From Pimelobacter simplex (lineage in GTDB: Bacteria; Actinomycetota; Actinomycetes; Propionibacteriales; Nocardioidaceae), in contig NZ_FOUK01000005.1 in NCBI RefSeq assembly GCF_900114845.1, positions 365,283 through 429,282 on the forward strand: 64,000 nucleotides of DNA. Direction: 5' to 3'. A model generated the notes under the pieces. It made no database searches. It was not told the origin of the DNA and worked only from the letters and a program-made list of their open reading frames with translations. Shown here one piece after another: positions 1-8,472 of this stretch (position 1 is its first letter; each line of letters begins with the position of its first letter). Made by a program: the position numbers and the translations under genes.

Positions 1-1
1 C

Positions 2-571
2 GACGGCCTCTTCTACCCGACCTTCGAGATGATCGACGGCAACCCGGTCACCGTCTTCGGCGACGACCTGCTGCCGACCCTCTCGATGCTCGCCTGGACC
101 GGCGACCTCGGCCTCGACACGGGGGCGTCTCAGTCGGTCTACGTGCTCGACAAGTCCAAGGCCACCCAGGTCAAGAAGAAGGACGGCAAGCCGTTCCGCG
201 TCGACCTCCAGGTCGGCGACACGGTCAAGCTGCCCGACGGCCTCGGCACGGTCACGTTCGACCGGGTCGACCCGTGGATCCGGGTCCAGATCAGCCAGAC
301 CCCCGGCAAGGAGATCGCCCTCGGCGGCGTCATCCTCGCCCTCATCGGCCTGTGCGCCTCGCTCTTCCTCCGGCCGCGCCGGGTGTGGGTGCGGGCGCTG
401 CCCGCCCCGGCCACCACGGGGGCGGGGCCGGACGACGGCGACGCGGAGGGCACAATGAACGGAACCGGCGGCACCCTCGTCGAGATCGCCGTGCTCGATC
501 GCTCGGGCAACGGCGAGATGGACGAGGTCCTGGCCGCACTGGTGCAACAGCTGCAGGAGGCGGCCAAGTGA
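2..571 (+). CDS. resB: Cytochrome c biogenesis protein ResB, C-terminal part (5' end outside window)
   Basis: The reading frame is open from the window edge, so only the last 189 residues are visible. ResB is a membrane partner of CcsA/CcsB in System II cytochrome c maturation, where the pair carries haem out of the cell and attaches it to apocytochromes. The fragment shows an extracytoplasmic beta-rich stretch (DRVDPWIRVQISQTPG) followed by the final transmembrane helix (about fragment residues 104-124) and a basic then acidic cytoplasmic tail, as in actinobacterial ResB. Its stop overlaps the GTG of the next gene by 4 nt, so the two are translationally coupled. The assignment rests on the C-terminal layout and on the ccsB neighbour. 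Confidence 0.88.
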   Translation, partial: DGLFYPTFEMIDGNPVTVFGDDLLPTLSMLAWTGDLGLDTGASQSVYVLDKSKATQVKKKDGKPFRVDLQVGDTVKLPDGLGTVTFDRVDPWIRVQISQTPGKEIALGGVILALIGLCASLFLRPRRVWVRALPAPATTGAGPDDGDAEGTMNGTGGTLVEIAVLDRSGNGEMDEVLAALVQQLQEAAK

Positions 572-1587
572 GCAACACCGCATGGGAGACGCTGAGCAAC
601 CAGGCCGTGGGCATGGCCGGCATCGTCTACTTCATCGCCCTCATCGTGCACCTCGCCGAGTGGGCCTCGCTGCGCCAGCCGGCGCGCGACCGCGAGCTCG
701 TCGCCGCCGGTGCTGACGGCGCCGCCGTCGTCGCTCCCGCCGAGGAGTCCGCCGGGCACGCCCAGCGCGTCGCCTTCCTGGGCCGGCTGGGCTTCCTGCT
801 CACCGCGATCGGCTGCGCGGTCCACTTCGTGGCCCTCCTGGGCCGCGGCATGGCCGCAGACCCCAACCGGGTGCCCTGGGGCAACATGTACGAGTTCACG
901 CTGTCGGGCACGTTCGTCGTGGCGCTGCTCTACGTCGTGCTCTACAAGAAGCTCGGCCTGGCCTGGATGGGCCCGATCGTCGTCACCTTCATCGTGGCCA
1001 CCCTGATGGTCGCCGTGATCTGGCTGCACGACGAGGTCGCCCCGCTCACCGAGGCGCTCAACTCGCCGTGGCTGGTCATCCACGTGGTGTCCGCGATCAT
1101 CGCCACCGGCGCGTTCACCCTCGGCGGCATCGCCTCGATCATGTACCTGGTCCGGATGCGCGCCGAGCGCCGCGCCCGGGGCGCCGAGCGCGAGCTGACC
1201 GGCTGGGTGGCCCGGGTGCCCCAGCTCGACGCGCTCGACCGCCTCGCCTACCGCGTGCACGCCTTCGCCTTCCCGGTGTGGACCTTCGCGGTCCTCATCA
1301 CCGGCCCGATCTGGGCGCACGAGGCCTGGTCCCGCTACTGGAACTGGGACCCCAAGGAGGTCTGGGCGTTCATCACCTGGGTCGTCTACGCCGGCTACCT
1401 CCACGCCCGCGCCACCGCCGGCTGGAAGGGCCGCAAGGCCGCCATGCTGGCGATCGTCGGACTGGCCACGCTCTGGTTCAACTTCATCGGGATCAACTAC
1501 TTCTCGACGACGAGCCAGCACTCCTACGCCGCCGAGCGGATCGTCGGGACCGTCACCGCCCCGGCCAGCCTGGTCGTCCGCTTCTAG
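568..1587 (+). CDS. ccsB: Cytochrome c biogenesis protein CcsB (CcsA/ResC family), 339 aa
   Basis: Polytopic membrane protein that transports and handles haem in the System II cytochrome c synthase with ResB. The family signature WNWDPKE lies at about residues 257-263, inside the tryptophan-rich WWD haem-handling domain that faces the outside, and conserved histidines flank it (IWAHEAW; TSQHSY near the C-terminus). The start is the GTG at 568: it overlaps the resB stop as GTGA and has an AGGAGG Shine-Dalgarno seven bases upstream. An open frame continues further upstream inside resB but is a shadow. About eight hydrophobic segments are visible, as is usual for the family. Confidence 0.96.
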   Translation: MSNTAWETLSNQAVGMAGIVYFIALIVHLAEWASLRQPARDRELVAAGADGAAVVAPAEESAGHAQRVAFLGRLGFLLTAIGCAVHFVALLGRGMAADPNRVPWGNMYEFTLSGTFVVALLYVVLYKKLGLAWMGPIVVTFIVATLMVAVIWLHDEVAPLTEALNSPWLVIHVVSAIIATGAFTLGGIASIMYLVRMRAERRARGAERELTGWVARVPQLDALDRLAYRVHAFAFPVWTFAVLITGPIWAHEAWSRYWNWDPKEVWAFITWVVYAGYLHARATAGWKGRKAAMLAIVGLATLWFNFIGINYFSTTSQHSYAAERIVGTVTAPASLVVRF

Positions 1588-1605
1588 CCGTCGCCGGCGC
1601 GGGGC

Positions 1606-1839
1606 TCAGGCGTCCGGGCCGTCGGGCGGCTGCTGCTCGCGCCGGCGCTCCTGGCGCCGCTTGCGCTCCAGGTCGCGCAGGAACGACTCGTCGTCGTCCG
1701 GGGCGACCGGCCGGGCCGGGGGCCGCGGCTTGCTGGGCCGGCGCGGGGCCGACGTGCCGCCGTACCCGCGGTCCTGCATCCAGCGCACCGCCAGGTAGGT
1801 CGCGGCTGCGAACACGAGGACGACGAGCAGGAGCTTCAC
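1606..1839 (-). CDS. Small single-TM protein with charged tail, hypothetical (77 aa)
   Basis: Starts with GTG at 1839. Residues 1-20 (VKLLLVVLVFAAATYLAVRW) form one transmembrane helix or uncleaved signal anchor. The rest is a proline/arginine-rich, then strongly charged cytoplasmic-type tail (ESFLRDLERKRRQERR). I do not recognise a family. The gene is supported by its hydrophobic N-terminus, third-position GC bias and a TACGCT box six bases before GTG, nearly identical to the box in front of the divergent gene at 1924. It lies tail to tail with ccsB, 18 nt apart. Confidence 0.7.
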   Translation of the reverse strand: MKLLLVVLVFAAATYLAVRWMQDRGYGGTSAPRRPSKPRPPARPVAPDDDESFLRDLERKRRQERRREQQPPDGPDA

Positions 1840-1845
1840 GCCTCC

Positions 1846-1851
1846 AGCGTA
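1846..1851 (-). promoter_or_regulatory. Leaderless -10 box (TACGCT) for the 1606-1839 gene
   Basis: Reading the minus strand, TACGCT stands six bases before the GTG at 1839, so transcription would begin at or next to the start codon. No Shine-Dalgarno is seen. The divergent promoter at 1912 carries the same hexamer and almost the same flank. Confidence 0.6.
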
Positions 1852-1911
1852 GGCGCCGCCCGGTAGCCGCGGAGCAGGACTCCCGATGTCCGCCGCCACC
1901 GGCTCGCGACC

Positions 1912-1917
1912 TACGCT
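1912..1917 (+). promoter_or_regulatory. Leaderless -10 box (TACGCT) for the DUF4229 gene
   Basis: TACGCT followed by six bases and then GTG at 1924. It is the mirror image of the box at 1846-1851, giving an 84-bp divergent promoter region. Confidence 0.6.
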
Positions 1918-1923
1918 GGTGGC

Positions 1924-2184
1924 GTGAAGGAGTTCTGGATCTACACCGGCCTGCGGCTGGGACTGTTCGTCGGCTCGTTCTGCATCGTGTTCGGCGTCTG
2001 GTACGCCGTCGCCGACTCCGTGCCGCTGCTCTGGGTGGTCGTGATCGCCTTCGTCATCAGCGGGGCCGCGTCGTACGTCCTGCTCGAGCGGCAGCGCAGC
2101 GCCTTCGCGGTGAAGGTCGAGGGCCGCGCCGGGCGGATCACCGAGCGCTACGAGACCATGCGGTCCAAGGAGGACGACGACTGA
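1924..2184 (+). CDS. DUF4229 membrane protein, 86 aa
   Basis: Small actinobacterial membrane protein with two transmembrane helices (about residues 8-28 and 36-54) followed by a basic/acidic cytoplasmic tail (LLERQRSAFA...RYETMRSKEDDD). Sequence and length match the DUF4229 family, whose function is unknown. The start is GTG, placed six bases after a TACGCT box, which suggests a leaderless mRNA. Its last 37 bases overlap the 3' end of the convergent symporter gene. Confidence 0.85.
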   Translation: MKEFWIYTGLRLGLFVGSFCIVFGVWYAVADSVPLLWVVVIAFVISGAASYVLLERQRSAFAVKVEGRAGRITERYETMRSKEDDD

Positions 2185-3602
2185 GCGTGCCCGCCCCGCG
2201 CGCCCCGACGGGAGCGTGAGCGGCGCGCCAGCTCGAGCGCGACGAGGACCAGCAGGTTCGGCCCCAGCGCGATGAACCCGGAGTCCCACGAGCCGATCGG
2301 CAGGTCGGCGAAGGTCAGCAGCGCCACCGTCGCGGTCCCCGCGATCGCCCCCGCGAGCACCGGGACGGCGCCGACCCGGACCCGGTCGGGCAGCGCGAGC
2401 GCCGTCGCGGGCGCGAGCTGGGTCAGCCCGCCGTAGGTCAGCAGCAGGAGCGCGCCGATGTCGGCGCCGCGCAGGCCGAACACCAGGGCGGCGCCGATCG
2501 CGACGACCACGGTCGCGTGGTTGGCCCGGAAGCGGACGCGCGGGGACGCCTTGTCGAGCAGGTTGTGCGAGACCAGGGTCGAGATGCCCATCGCGATCGC
2601 GGCGGCGGGCGCCATCGCGGCCGAGGCGCCGCCGATGGCGACGAGAGCGAGCAGCCAGCCCGGCAGCGTCCGGTCGGCCATGGTGAGCAGGGCGTGGTTG
2701 CCCGCCGTGCCCGGGTCGAGGACGACGACCGCGCCGAGGCCGACGACGATCGGGATGAAGACCAGGAACTGGTAGAGCGCCAGCCACTTGTAGTTGCTGC
2801 GGAGCACCGCGCCGCTCTCGGCCGCGAGGATCGGCGGCCACAGGTGCGGGAACGTGTTGAGCGAGGCGCCCAGCGTCGTGATGAACGTCGCCGTCAGGAA
2901 GAACGTCGTGTCGAACCCGGCGCCGGCGTGCAGCGTGAGGTGCTCGGGGCGCTGCGCCTCGACCTCGCCGAACAGGTTGCCGAGTCCGCCGAAGTGCCAG
3001 GTCACGCCGACCAGGACGACGACCAGGGCGGCGAGCATGGCGACGTCCTTGAAGATCGCGACCCGCATGATGCCCCGGATGCCGGCCCAGAGGACGAAGC
3101 CCACCACCATAGCGCTCGCGACGACCATGCTGAGCGAGCTGGTCCGGGTGCTGCCGGTGGCGAGCTCGACGATCAGGCCGAGCCCGGTGATCTGCAGCTG
3201 CAGGTAGGGAACCAGGAAGATCGCGCCGAGCAGGGCCACCGTGCGGCCCAGCGCGCGGGACCGGAAGCGGTCCGCGAAGAAGTCGGCCATGGTGAGGTAG
3301 CCGCGGTCGGCGCCGAGGTCCCGGAAGCGGGGGGCGATGAAGTAGAGCCCGACGGACGACATCGTCAGGTACGCGATGGCGTACGTCGCGCTCATCCCGC
3401 CGGTGAACGCCAGCCCGGCGAGCCCGAGGAAGCTGAACGTGGTGAGCTGCTCGCCGGCCTGGAGGAACCACGACGTCCAGCGCGGGAAGCCGCGCTCGGC
3501 GATCGTCCACTGCGCGAGGTCGGTCTGCCGCCGGTTGCGGACCACGCCGAGCAGGCCGATGCCGACCAGCCCCAGCACGATGAGGACGCTCGTCAGGCTC
3601 AT
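2148..3602 (-). CDS. Sodium:solute symporter (SSS) family permease, 484 aa
   Basis: Sodium-coupled solute permease of the SSS family. Thirteen or so hydrophobic helices are visible, with the family-type sequence WFLQAGEQLTTFSFLG near residues 45-60 in the first core helices and RGYLTMADFFADRF (about 99-112) before the next helix. The substrate cannot be told from sequence; monocarboxylate or amino-acid import is usual for relatives paired with DUF3311. It starts with ATG overlapping the stop of the DUF3311 gene (ATGA), so the two are probably one transporter unit. The 3' end overlaps the convergent DUF4229 gene by 37 nt. Confidence 0.9.
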   Translation of the reverse strand: MSLTSVLIVLGLVGIGLLGVVRNRRQTDLAQWTIAERGFPRWTSWFLQAGEQLTTFSFLGLAGLAFTGGMSATYAIAYLTMSSVGLYFIAPRFRDLGADRGYLTMADFFADRFRSRALGRTVALLGAIFLVPYLQLQITGLGLIVELATGSTRTSSLSMVVASAMVVGFVLWAGIRGIMRVAIFKDVAMLAALVVVLVGVTWHFGGLGNLFGEVEAQRPEHLTLHAGAGFDTTFFLTATFITTLGASLNTFPHLWPPILAAESGAVLRSNYKWLALYQFLVFIPIVVGLGAVVVLDPGTAGNHALLTMADRTLPGWLLALVAIGGASAAMAPAAAIAMGISTLVSHNLLDKASPRVRFRANHATVVVAIGAALVFGLRGADIGALLLLTYGGLTQLAPATALALPDRVRVGAVPVLAGAIAGTATVALLTFADLPIGSWDSGFIALGPNLLVLVALELARRSRSRRGARGGHAQSSSSLDRMVS

Positions 3603-3862
3603 GACTCACGCCCGCCTGCGGCCTCGAGGCGGTCGCGCTCGGCGCCGCCGTCGGCCAGGTAGGTGGCCTCGACGACGAACAGGCTGACCAGCGTCGCCGC
3701 GACCATCGCGGCGATCCACCACAGCAGCGCCGGGCAGCCGAGCCACAGCGTCGGGGTCGAGGCGAAGGGGAGGAACGGCGTCGCGAAGAAGCCGACCGCC
3801 GGGGGAAGGACGATGAGCAGGCGGCGGGGGCTCGCCAGGCGTGGTGGGGCGGAGGAGGTCAC
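3599..3862 (-). CDS. DUF3311 small membrane partner of the symporter, 87 aa
   Basis: Two hydrophobic segments (about residues 16-34 and 40-66) containing the family pattern LPFASTPTLWLGCPALLWW, then a short charged tail. DUF3311 proteins occur almost always directly upstream of SSS permeases and are thought to be accessory subunits, like DUF485 in other lineages. Here the stop overlaps the permease ATG by 4 nt. Translation starts at GTG 3862. It follows menA on the same strand after 97 nt and may be partly transcribed from it. Confidence 0.88.
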   Translation of the reverse strand: MTSSAPPRLASPRRLLIVLPPAVGFFATPFLPFASTPTLWLGCPALLWWIAAMVAATLVSLFVVEATYLADGGAERDRLEAAGGRES

Positions 3863-3959
3863 CCGGTCGAGGGTCGGGCCCCGCGGCGCGCCGGGGTACC
3901 TGGCATCCCGTCGGCGCCCGGACCGGATCCGGACGCTCTGTCGCTGGTGGGCGCCGGGC

Positions 3960-4847
3960 TCAGGCGGCGCCGACGACGAGTCCGACGCCCGTCAGCACCG
4001 CCCAGACCAGCTCGGCGACACCGGTCTTCTGCAGCACCGGGATCAGCCCCGGTCCCCGCGCCCCGCCCAGCACGACCCGGGTCGCCGGGACGGCGGGCAG
4101 CAGGAAGCCCAGGCCGAGCAGCGCCCACCACGTGGTGAGGGCGGCGACGACGACGAGCGCGACCACGGCGAGCGCGACCAGGACCCCGTAGAACACCCGG
4201 GTGCGGCGGTCGCCGAGCCGCACGGCGAGCGTCATCTTGCCCGCGACGGTGTCGGTGGGGATGTCGCGCAGGTTGTTGGCGACGAGGATCGCGCAGGCGA
4301 GGGCGCCGACGCCGGCACCGGCCGCGAGGGCCGCCCAGCCGGTGGTGCCCCACTCCTCGGTCTGCACCCAGGTGGTGCCCACGACGGCGACGAGGCCGAA
4401 GAAGACGAAGACCATGACCTCGCCGAGGCCGAGGTAGCCGTACGGCTTGGAGCCGCCCGTGTAGTACCAGGCGGCGACCACGCTGACCGCGCCCACGAGC
4501 ACCAGCCACCACGACGTGGTGGCGGCGAGGACGAGGCCGGCGACGGCGGCGACACCGAACGAGAGGAACGCGGCGCGCTTCACGGCGCCCGGGGTGGCGA
4601 GGCCGGACCCGACGAGGCGCAGCGGACCGACCCGCTCGTCGTCGGTGCCGCGGATGCCGTCGGAGTAGTCGTTGGCGTAGTTGACGCCGACCTGGAGCGC
4701 GAGGCTGACGACGAGCGCCAGCAGCGCCTTCCACCACACCGCGGCGTCGGCGTACGCCGCGACGGCGGTGCCGGCGAGGACGGGCGCGATGGCGGCGGGA
4801 AGGGTGCGGAGCCGGGCGCCGGCGATCCAGTGGGCAGCAGTAGCCAT
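3960..4847 (-). CDS. menA: 1,4-dihydroxy-2-naphthoate polyprenyltransferase MenA, 295 aa
   Basis: UbiA-superfamily membrane enzyme that joins DHNA to a polyprenyl diphosphate, giving demethylmenaquinone. The first Asp-rich motif is NYANDYSDGIRGTD (about residues 56-69) and the second is NNLRDIPTDTVAGK (about 193-206); both bind Mg-diphosphate. Seven to nine helices are visible. The chosen start is the ATG at 4847, giving the usual N-terminus MATAAHWIAGARLRTLP; a GTG 36 nt upstream is in frame but would run into the MFS gene. It lies 10 nt after the upstream MFS gene on the same strand, so all three minus-strand genes may be cotranscribed. Confidence 0.96.
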   Translation of the reverse strand: MATAAHWIAGARLRTLPAAIAPVLAGTAVAAYADAAVWWKALLALVVSLALQVGVNYANDYSDGIRGTDDERVGPLRLVGSGLATPGAVKRAAFLSFGVAAVAGLVLAATTSWWLVLVGAVSVVAAWYYTGGSKPYGYLGLGEVMVFVFFGLVAVVGTTWVQTEEWGTTGWAALAAGAGVGALACAILVANNLRDIPTDTVAGKMTLAVRLGDRRTRVFYGVLVALAVVALVVVAALTTWWALLGLGFLLPAVPATRVVLGGARGPGLIPVLQKTGVAELVWAVLTGVGLVVGAA

Positions 4848-4857
4848 AGCTATCGAT

Positions 4858-6117
4858 TCAAGCAGGTTGCGCCGTGTCGACACCCATCCGGGTCAGGTGC
4901 CGCTCGGCGGCCCGGGCGGCGGGGTGGATGGCGACGGCGGCGACGCCGACGATCGCGGCGATGACGATCCAGCCGGGCGTGCCCCACTCCATCGCCAGGA
5001 AGGTGTACGCCGCGGGGGCCCAGACCGTGCCGAGGGTGTACCCCAGCTGGGAGACGCCTTGATACTCGCCGCGGCGCGACGGGTCGGACAGCTCGGCCTG
5101 CAGGCCCCACTCGCCGGCGGACTGGAAGAGCTCGGCGCCGGTCACCGTCACGTGGCCGACCCACACGAGCAGGATCGTGACCCAGCCGACGGTGTCGTGG
5201 GTGACGAGGACGATGCCGCAGGAGAGCACGAAGAAGTAGGCGCCCCGGCGCTGGGCGCGCAGCGAGTCGGCGACCGTGGTGACGCCGCGGGCGGCGGCCA
5301 CCTGGAGCAGCACCGCCATCACGGTGTTGGTGCCGAACAGCCAGGCCAGGAGCACCCGCGGGGCGTCGGTCTCGGAGACCAGCCACAGGGGGATGACGAC
5401 GTTGAGGAGCACCTGGTGGGTGCCCAGCACGCCGCCGCAGACCGACATCGCGACGTACCCCTTGTTGCGCAGGGCGCTGCGCTTGTCGCCGGCGTCCTCG
5501 AGGACGGCCTCGAGGGGCGTCTCCTCGCTGTGGTGGATCGCTGAGGGCAGCCGGGCGACCAGGACGGCGTTGAGCACGAGCAGCGCGGCGGTGGCGAGGG
5601 GCACCGCGCGGATCATCCCGTCGTCGTTGGTGGCCAGCGCGAGGCCGGCGAGCAGCGCGCCGAACGTGTAGCCGACGTTGCGGGCCGCGCGGAAGTAGGC
5701 GTTGGACGCCACCCGCTCCTCACGGGGGAAGACGTCGAAGCGGTAGGCGTTGCGCGCCGAGCGGCTCGCGGACGACACGTTCTCGAGCACGATCATCATC
5801 AGGATGAAGGTGCCGAGCCCGCCGATGGCCAGCCAGGCGAGGTAGAGCAGCGCCTCGACCAGCGACGCGACCGCCCAGACCCGCTTGGCGCCGTACCGGT
5901 CGCCGAGCTTGCCCAGCGGTACGGCGAGCGCGAACGTCACGGCACCCGCGATGGTCAGGCCGAGACCCACCTGGGCCGCGCTCAGCCCGACGATCTGGGT
6001 GAAGAAGACGGCGCTGCCGGTGAGGAACACCCCGTCGCCGAAGGCGGAGAGCACCGACTGCGTCGACAGCCGCCGGACGAGGGGCGTCGGGCCGGCGAGG
6101 CGTACGAGCCACCTCAC
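4858..6117 (-). CDS. MFS transporter, 419 aa (paralogue of its upstream neighbour)
   Basis: Twelve-helix major facilitator. The loop 2-3 motif GKLGDRYGAKRVWA is the MFS motif A (G-x-L-x-D-R-x-G-x-K/R-x). It shares long matching blocks with the next gene upstream (VLLAWLFGTNTV, LLVWVGHVTVTGAE, RRGEYQGV), so the two arose by tandem duplication. The start is GTG 6117, overlapping the neighbour's TGA by 4 nt and preceded by an AGGAGG Shine-Dalgarno; a longer upstream frame is a shadow. The substrate is unknown. Coupling of two MFS halves-in-tandem could mean a heterodimer, but that is inference. Confidence 0.92.
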   Translation of the reverse strand: MRWLVRLAGPTPLVRRLSTQSVLSAFGDGVFLTGSAVFFTQIVGLSAAQVGLGLTIAGAVTFALAVPLGKLGDRYGAKRVWAVASLVEALLYLAWLAIGGLGTFILMMIVLENVSSASRSARNAYRFDVFPREERVASNAYFRAARNVGYTFGALLAGLALATNDDGMIRAVPLATAALLVLNAVLVARLPSAIHHSEETPLEAVLEDAGDKRSALRNKGYVAMSVCGGVLGTHQVLLNVVIPLWLVSETDAPRVLLAWLFGTNTVMAVLLQVAAARGVTTVADSLRAQRRGAYFFVLSCGIVLVTHDTVGWVTILLVWVGHVTVTGAELFQSAGEWGLQAELSDPSRRGEYQGVSQLGYTLGTVWAPAAYTFLAMEWGTPGWIVIAAIVGVAAVAIHPAARAAERHLTRMGVDTAQPA

Positions 6118-7409
6118 GCGGCAGCCTCCTCGTGCTCGTGGGTCCAGGTCCGCCGCGCGAACGAGTGCGCCATCCGGACCGACGGTCCCATGCCGACCGT
6201 CGCGAGGACGATGATCCCACCGATCACCAGCCAGCCCTCGGCGCCCCACTCCAGCGCGAGGAACGTGTAGAGCGCGGGCGCCCAGCGACCGCCGAGGGCG
6301 CCGAAGATCTCCTTGACGCCCTGGTACTCGCCGCGCCGCCGCGGGTCCATCAGCTCGGCCTGGAACGACCAGCCCGCGGCGGAGACGGCCACCTCGGCGC
6401 CGGTCACGGTGACGTGGCCGATCCAGACGAGCAGCACCGTGACCAGGCCGACGGTCGAGTGGGTGACCATCGTGATCAGGCACGAGACGACGAAGAACGC
6501 CGACGAGATCCAGATCGCGCGCATCCCGTCGCGCAGGGTCCGCACCCCGCGCGCCGTGTACGCCGGCAGGAAGATGCACAGCACCGTGTTGGTGCCGAAC
6601 AGCCAGGCGAGCAGCACGTGCGGCGCATCGGTGGCCTCGACCAGCCACAGGGGGATCACGATGTTGAGCAGGACCTGGTTGGTCCACAGCGTGCCGAGGA
6701 AGAAGCTGGTCAGGATCCAGCCCGGGTGGCGCATCGGCCCCGGCCCCTCCGGCCGCACCCGCGCCTCGCCGCTGGCCACGCGCAGGTCGTGCGGCGCGTC
6801 GGGCAGCCGGGTGATCCAGTAGGCGTTGGCGAGCAGGAGGACCGCCGTGAACACCGGCGTCCAGCGGATGACGGTGAGGCTGTCGAACGCGAGCGCGACG
6901 CCGCCGATGATCGCGCCGAGGGTGAAGCCGACGTTGAGCGAGGAGTACATGTACGCCTGCGTCTCGACCCGCTCCTTGGTGGGCAGCACGTCGAGGACGT
7001 AGGCGTTGCGGGCCGCCGTCGCCGCCGACTCGAACGCGGCGAACGCGACGGCCACCACGACGTACTCGGTGAAGGAGCCGACGAACGGCAGCGCCACGAA
7101 GCACGCGACCCTGCCGAGGTTGCTCAGCGCCCACATCCGCTTGGGCCCGAACCGGTCGACGACCCGGCCGGCGGGGTAGGCGAGCAGGAACTCCGCGACG
7201 CCGGCGATGGTGATCGCCAGGCCGACCTTGGCCGCGGACAGGCCGACCACCTGGGTGAGGAAGACCGCGCTGCCGGTGTTGAACGCGCCGTCGCCGGTCG
7301 AGAACAGCACCGACTGGAGGGCCAGGCGCCGGGACAGCGGCGTGGGTGGGACCAGGCGGCGGAGGGCAGCGGGCAGTCCCGCTCCCCGGCCCGAGACGGG
7401 AGTGCTCAT
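6114..7409 (-). CDS. MFS transporter, 431 aa (paralogue of its downstream neighbour)
   Basis: Major facilitator with twelve predicted helices; motif A appears as AGRVVDRFGPKRMWA near residues 80-94. A charged C-terminal tail (RRTWTHEHEEAAA) contains two histidines. It begins at ATG 7409 in a 37-bp divergent region shared with menE and is the promoter-proximal gene of MFS-MFS-menA. The closest relative visible is the next gene. No resistance or sugar-specific motif is evident, so the substrate is not assigned. Confidence 0.92.
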   Translation of the reverse strand: MSTPVSGRGAGLPAALRRLVPPTPLSRRLALQSVLFSTGDGAFNTGSAVFLTQVVGLSAAKVGLAITIAGVAEFLLAYPAGRVVDRFGPKRMWALSNLGRVACFVALPFVGSFTEYVVVAVAFAAFESAATAARNAYVLDVLPTKERVETQAYMYSSLNVGFTLGAIIGGVALAFDSLTVIRWTPVFTAVLLLANAYWITRLPDAPHDLRVASGEARVRPEGPGPMRHPGWILTSFFLGTLWTNQVLLNIVIPLWLVEATDAPHVLLAWLFGTNTVLCIFLPAYTARGVRTLRDGMRAIWISSAFFVVSCLITMVTHSTVGLVTVLLVWIGHVTVTGAEVAVSAAGWSFQAELMDPRRRGEYQGVKEIFGALGGRWAPALYTFLALEWGAEGWLVIGGIIVLATVGMGPSVRMAHSFARRTWTHEHEEAAA

Positions 7410-7433
7410 CGGGAGGATTCTCCGCCCGGGCGA

Positions 7434-7439
7434 TAGCGT
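7434..7439 (+). promoter_or_regulatory. Leaderless -10 box (TAGCGT) for menE
   Basis: TAGCGT, seven bases, then GTG at 7447. It lies in the 37-bp gap between the divergent MFS and menE genes and fits the TAnnnT pattern seen before many genes in this window. Confidence 0.55.
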
Positions 7440-7446
7440 CTGTCAG

Positions 7447-8472
7447 GTGGATTTCTGGACGGCGAGGGGTGAGCCCGGCGAGGTCGTCGACCGGCTGCGC
7501 GACTGGCTGCTCGATCCGCCGTCCGGCGCGGCTCCCGGGCTGGTCGTCGAGACGTCCGGGTCGACCGGTGCGCCGAAGTGCGTGCTGCTCTCGCGCGAGG
7601 CCGTGCTGGCCTCCGTGCGGGCCTCCGCGGCCCGGCTCGGGGCGAGCGGCCCGTGGGTGCTCGCGCTGCCGGCGACGTACGTCGCGGGCGTGCAGGTGCT
7701 GGCCCGCTCGCTGGTCGCCGGGCACACCCCCACCGTCCACGAGCGCGACGGCTGGCCGGACGGCGAGGGCTGGTTCGTCTCGCTGGTGCCGACCCAGCTG
7801 ACCCGGATGCTGTCCGTGCCGGACGACGTCGCCGCGCTGCGCCGCGCCCACACCGTGCTGCTCGGCGGTGGGCCGATCGGGGGCACGCTGCGGGCGAGGG
7901 CGGCCGAGGCGGGGGTGCGGGTGGTCGCGACGTACGGTTCGGCGGAGACCGCCGGCGGCTGCGTGTACGACGGCCTGCCGCTCGACGGCGTCGCCGTCGC
8001 GCTGGGGGAGAGCGGGCGGATCCGGCTGGCCGGGCCCACCCTGTTCACCGAGTACGTCGGGCAGCCCGAGCTCACCCGCGAGGTGCTGGTCGACGGCTGG
8101 TTCCGCACCTCCGACGCGGGCCGGATCGACGACGACGGCCACCTCGTCGTGATCGGCCGGGTCGACGACGTCATCGTCACCGGCGGGCTCAACGTGCCCG
8201 GTCCGGCCGTGGCCGAGCGGCTGCGCGCCCACCCCGACGTCACGGCGGCCGAGGTGCTCGGCGTCCCGGACCCGGAGTGGGGGAACCGCGTGGTCGCCTT
8301 CGTCGTGGGCGCTCCGGGGCTCGGCGACCTGCGCGACTGGGTCGCCGCGGCCCACCCGAGGGCCTGGGCGCCGCACCAGCTGGTCCGGCTCGACGCGATC
8401 CCGCTGCTCGCCAACGGCAAGCCCGACCGGCAGGCGCTGCTGCGGGCGGCGTCCGAGGAGGTGCCCCGGTGA
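7447..8472 (+). CDS. menE: o-succinylbenzoate--CoA ligase MenE, 341 aa
   Basis: AMP-forming acyl-CoA ligase that activates o-succinylbenzoate with ATP and CoA in menaquinone synthesis. Visible motifs in order: phosphate loop ETSGSTGAPK (about 35-44), adenine-site YGSAETAGG (about 161-169), GWFRTSDAG (about 218-226), hinge GRVDDVIVTGG (about 236-246) and the C-terminal catalytic lysine segment LLANGKPDR (about 319-327). At 341 residues it is short, as in actinobacterial MenE, which lacks much of the N-terminal subdomain. The GTG start follows a TAGCGT box by seven bases. It overlaps menC by 4 nt. Confidence 0.95.
   Translation: MDFWTARGEPGEVVDRLRDWLLDPPSGAAPGLVVETSGSTGAPKCVLLSREAVLASVRASAARLGASGPWVLALPATYVAGVQVLARSLVAGHTPTVHERDGWPDGEGWFVSLVPTQLTRMLSVPDDVAALRRAHTVLLGGGPIGGTLRARAAEAGVRVVATYGSAETAGGCVYDGLPLDGVAVALGESGRIRLAGPTLFTEYVGQPELTREVLVDGWFRTSDAGRIDDDGHLVVIGRVDDVIVTGGLNVPGPAVAERLRAHPDVTAAEVLGVPDPEWGNRVVAFVVGAPGLGDLRDWVAAAHPRAWAPHQLVRLDAIPLLANGKPDRQALLRAASEEVPR

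Noticed and set aside
4858..8376. A 1172-codon minus frame joining an Arg/His/Pro-rich N-part to the MFS protein
   Set aside because: Only the last 419 codons encode MFS sequence; the upstream part is antisense to menE and the frame-shifted shadow of the second MFS gene. The coupled GTG at 6117 with AGGAGG explains the real start.
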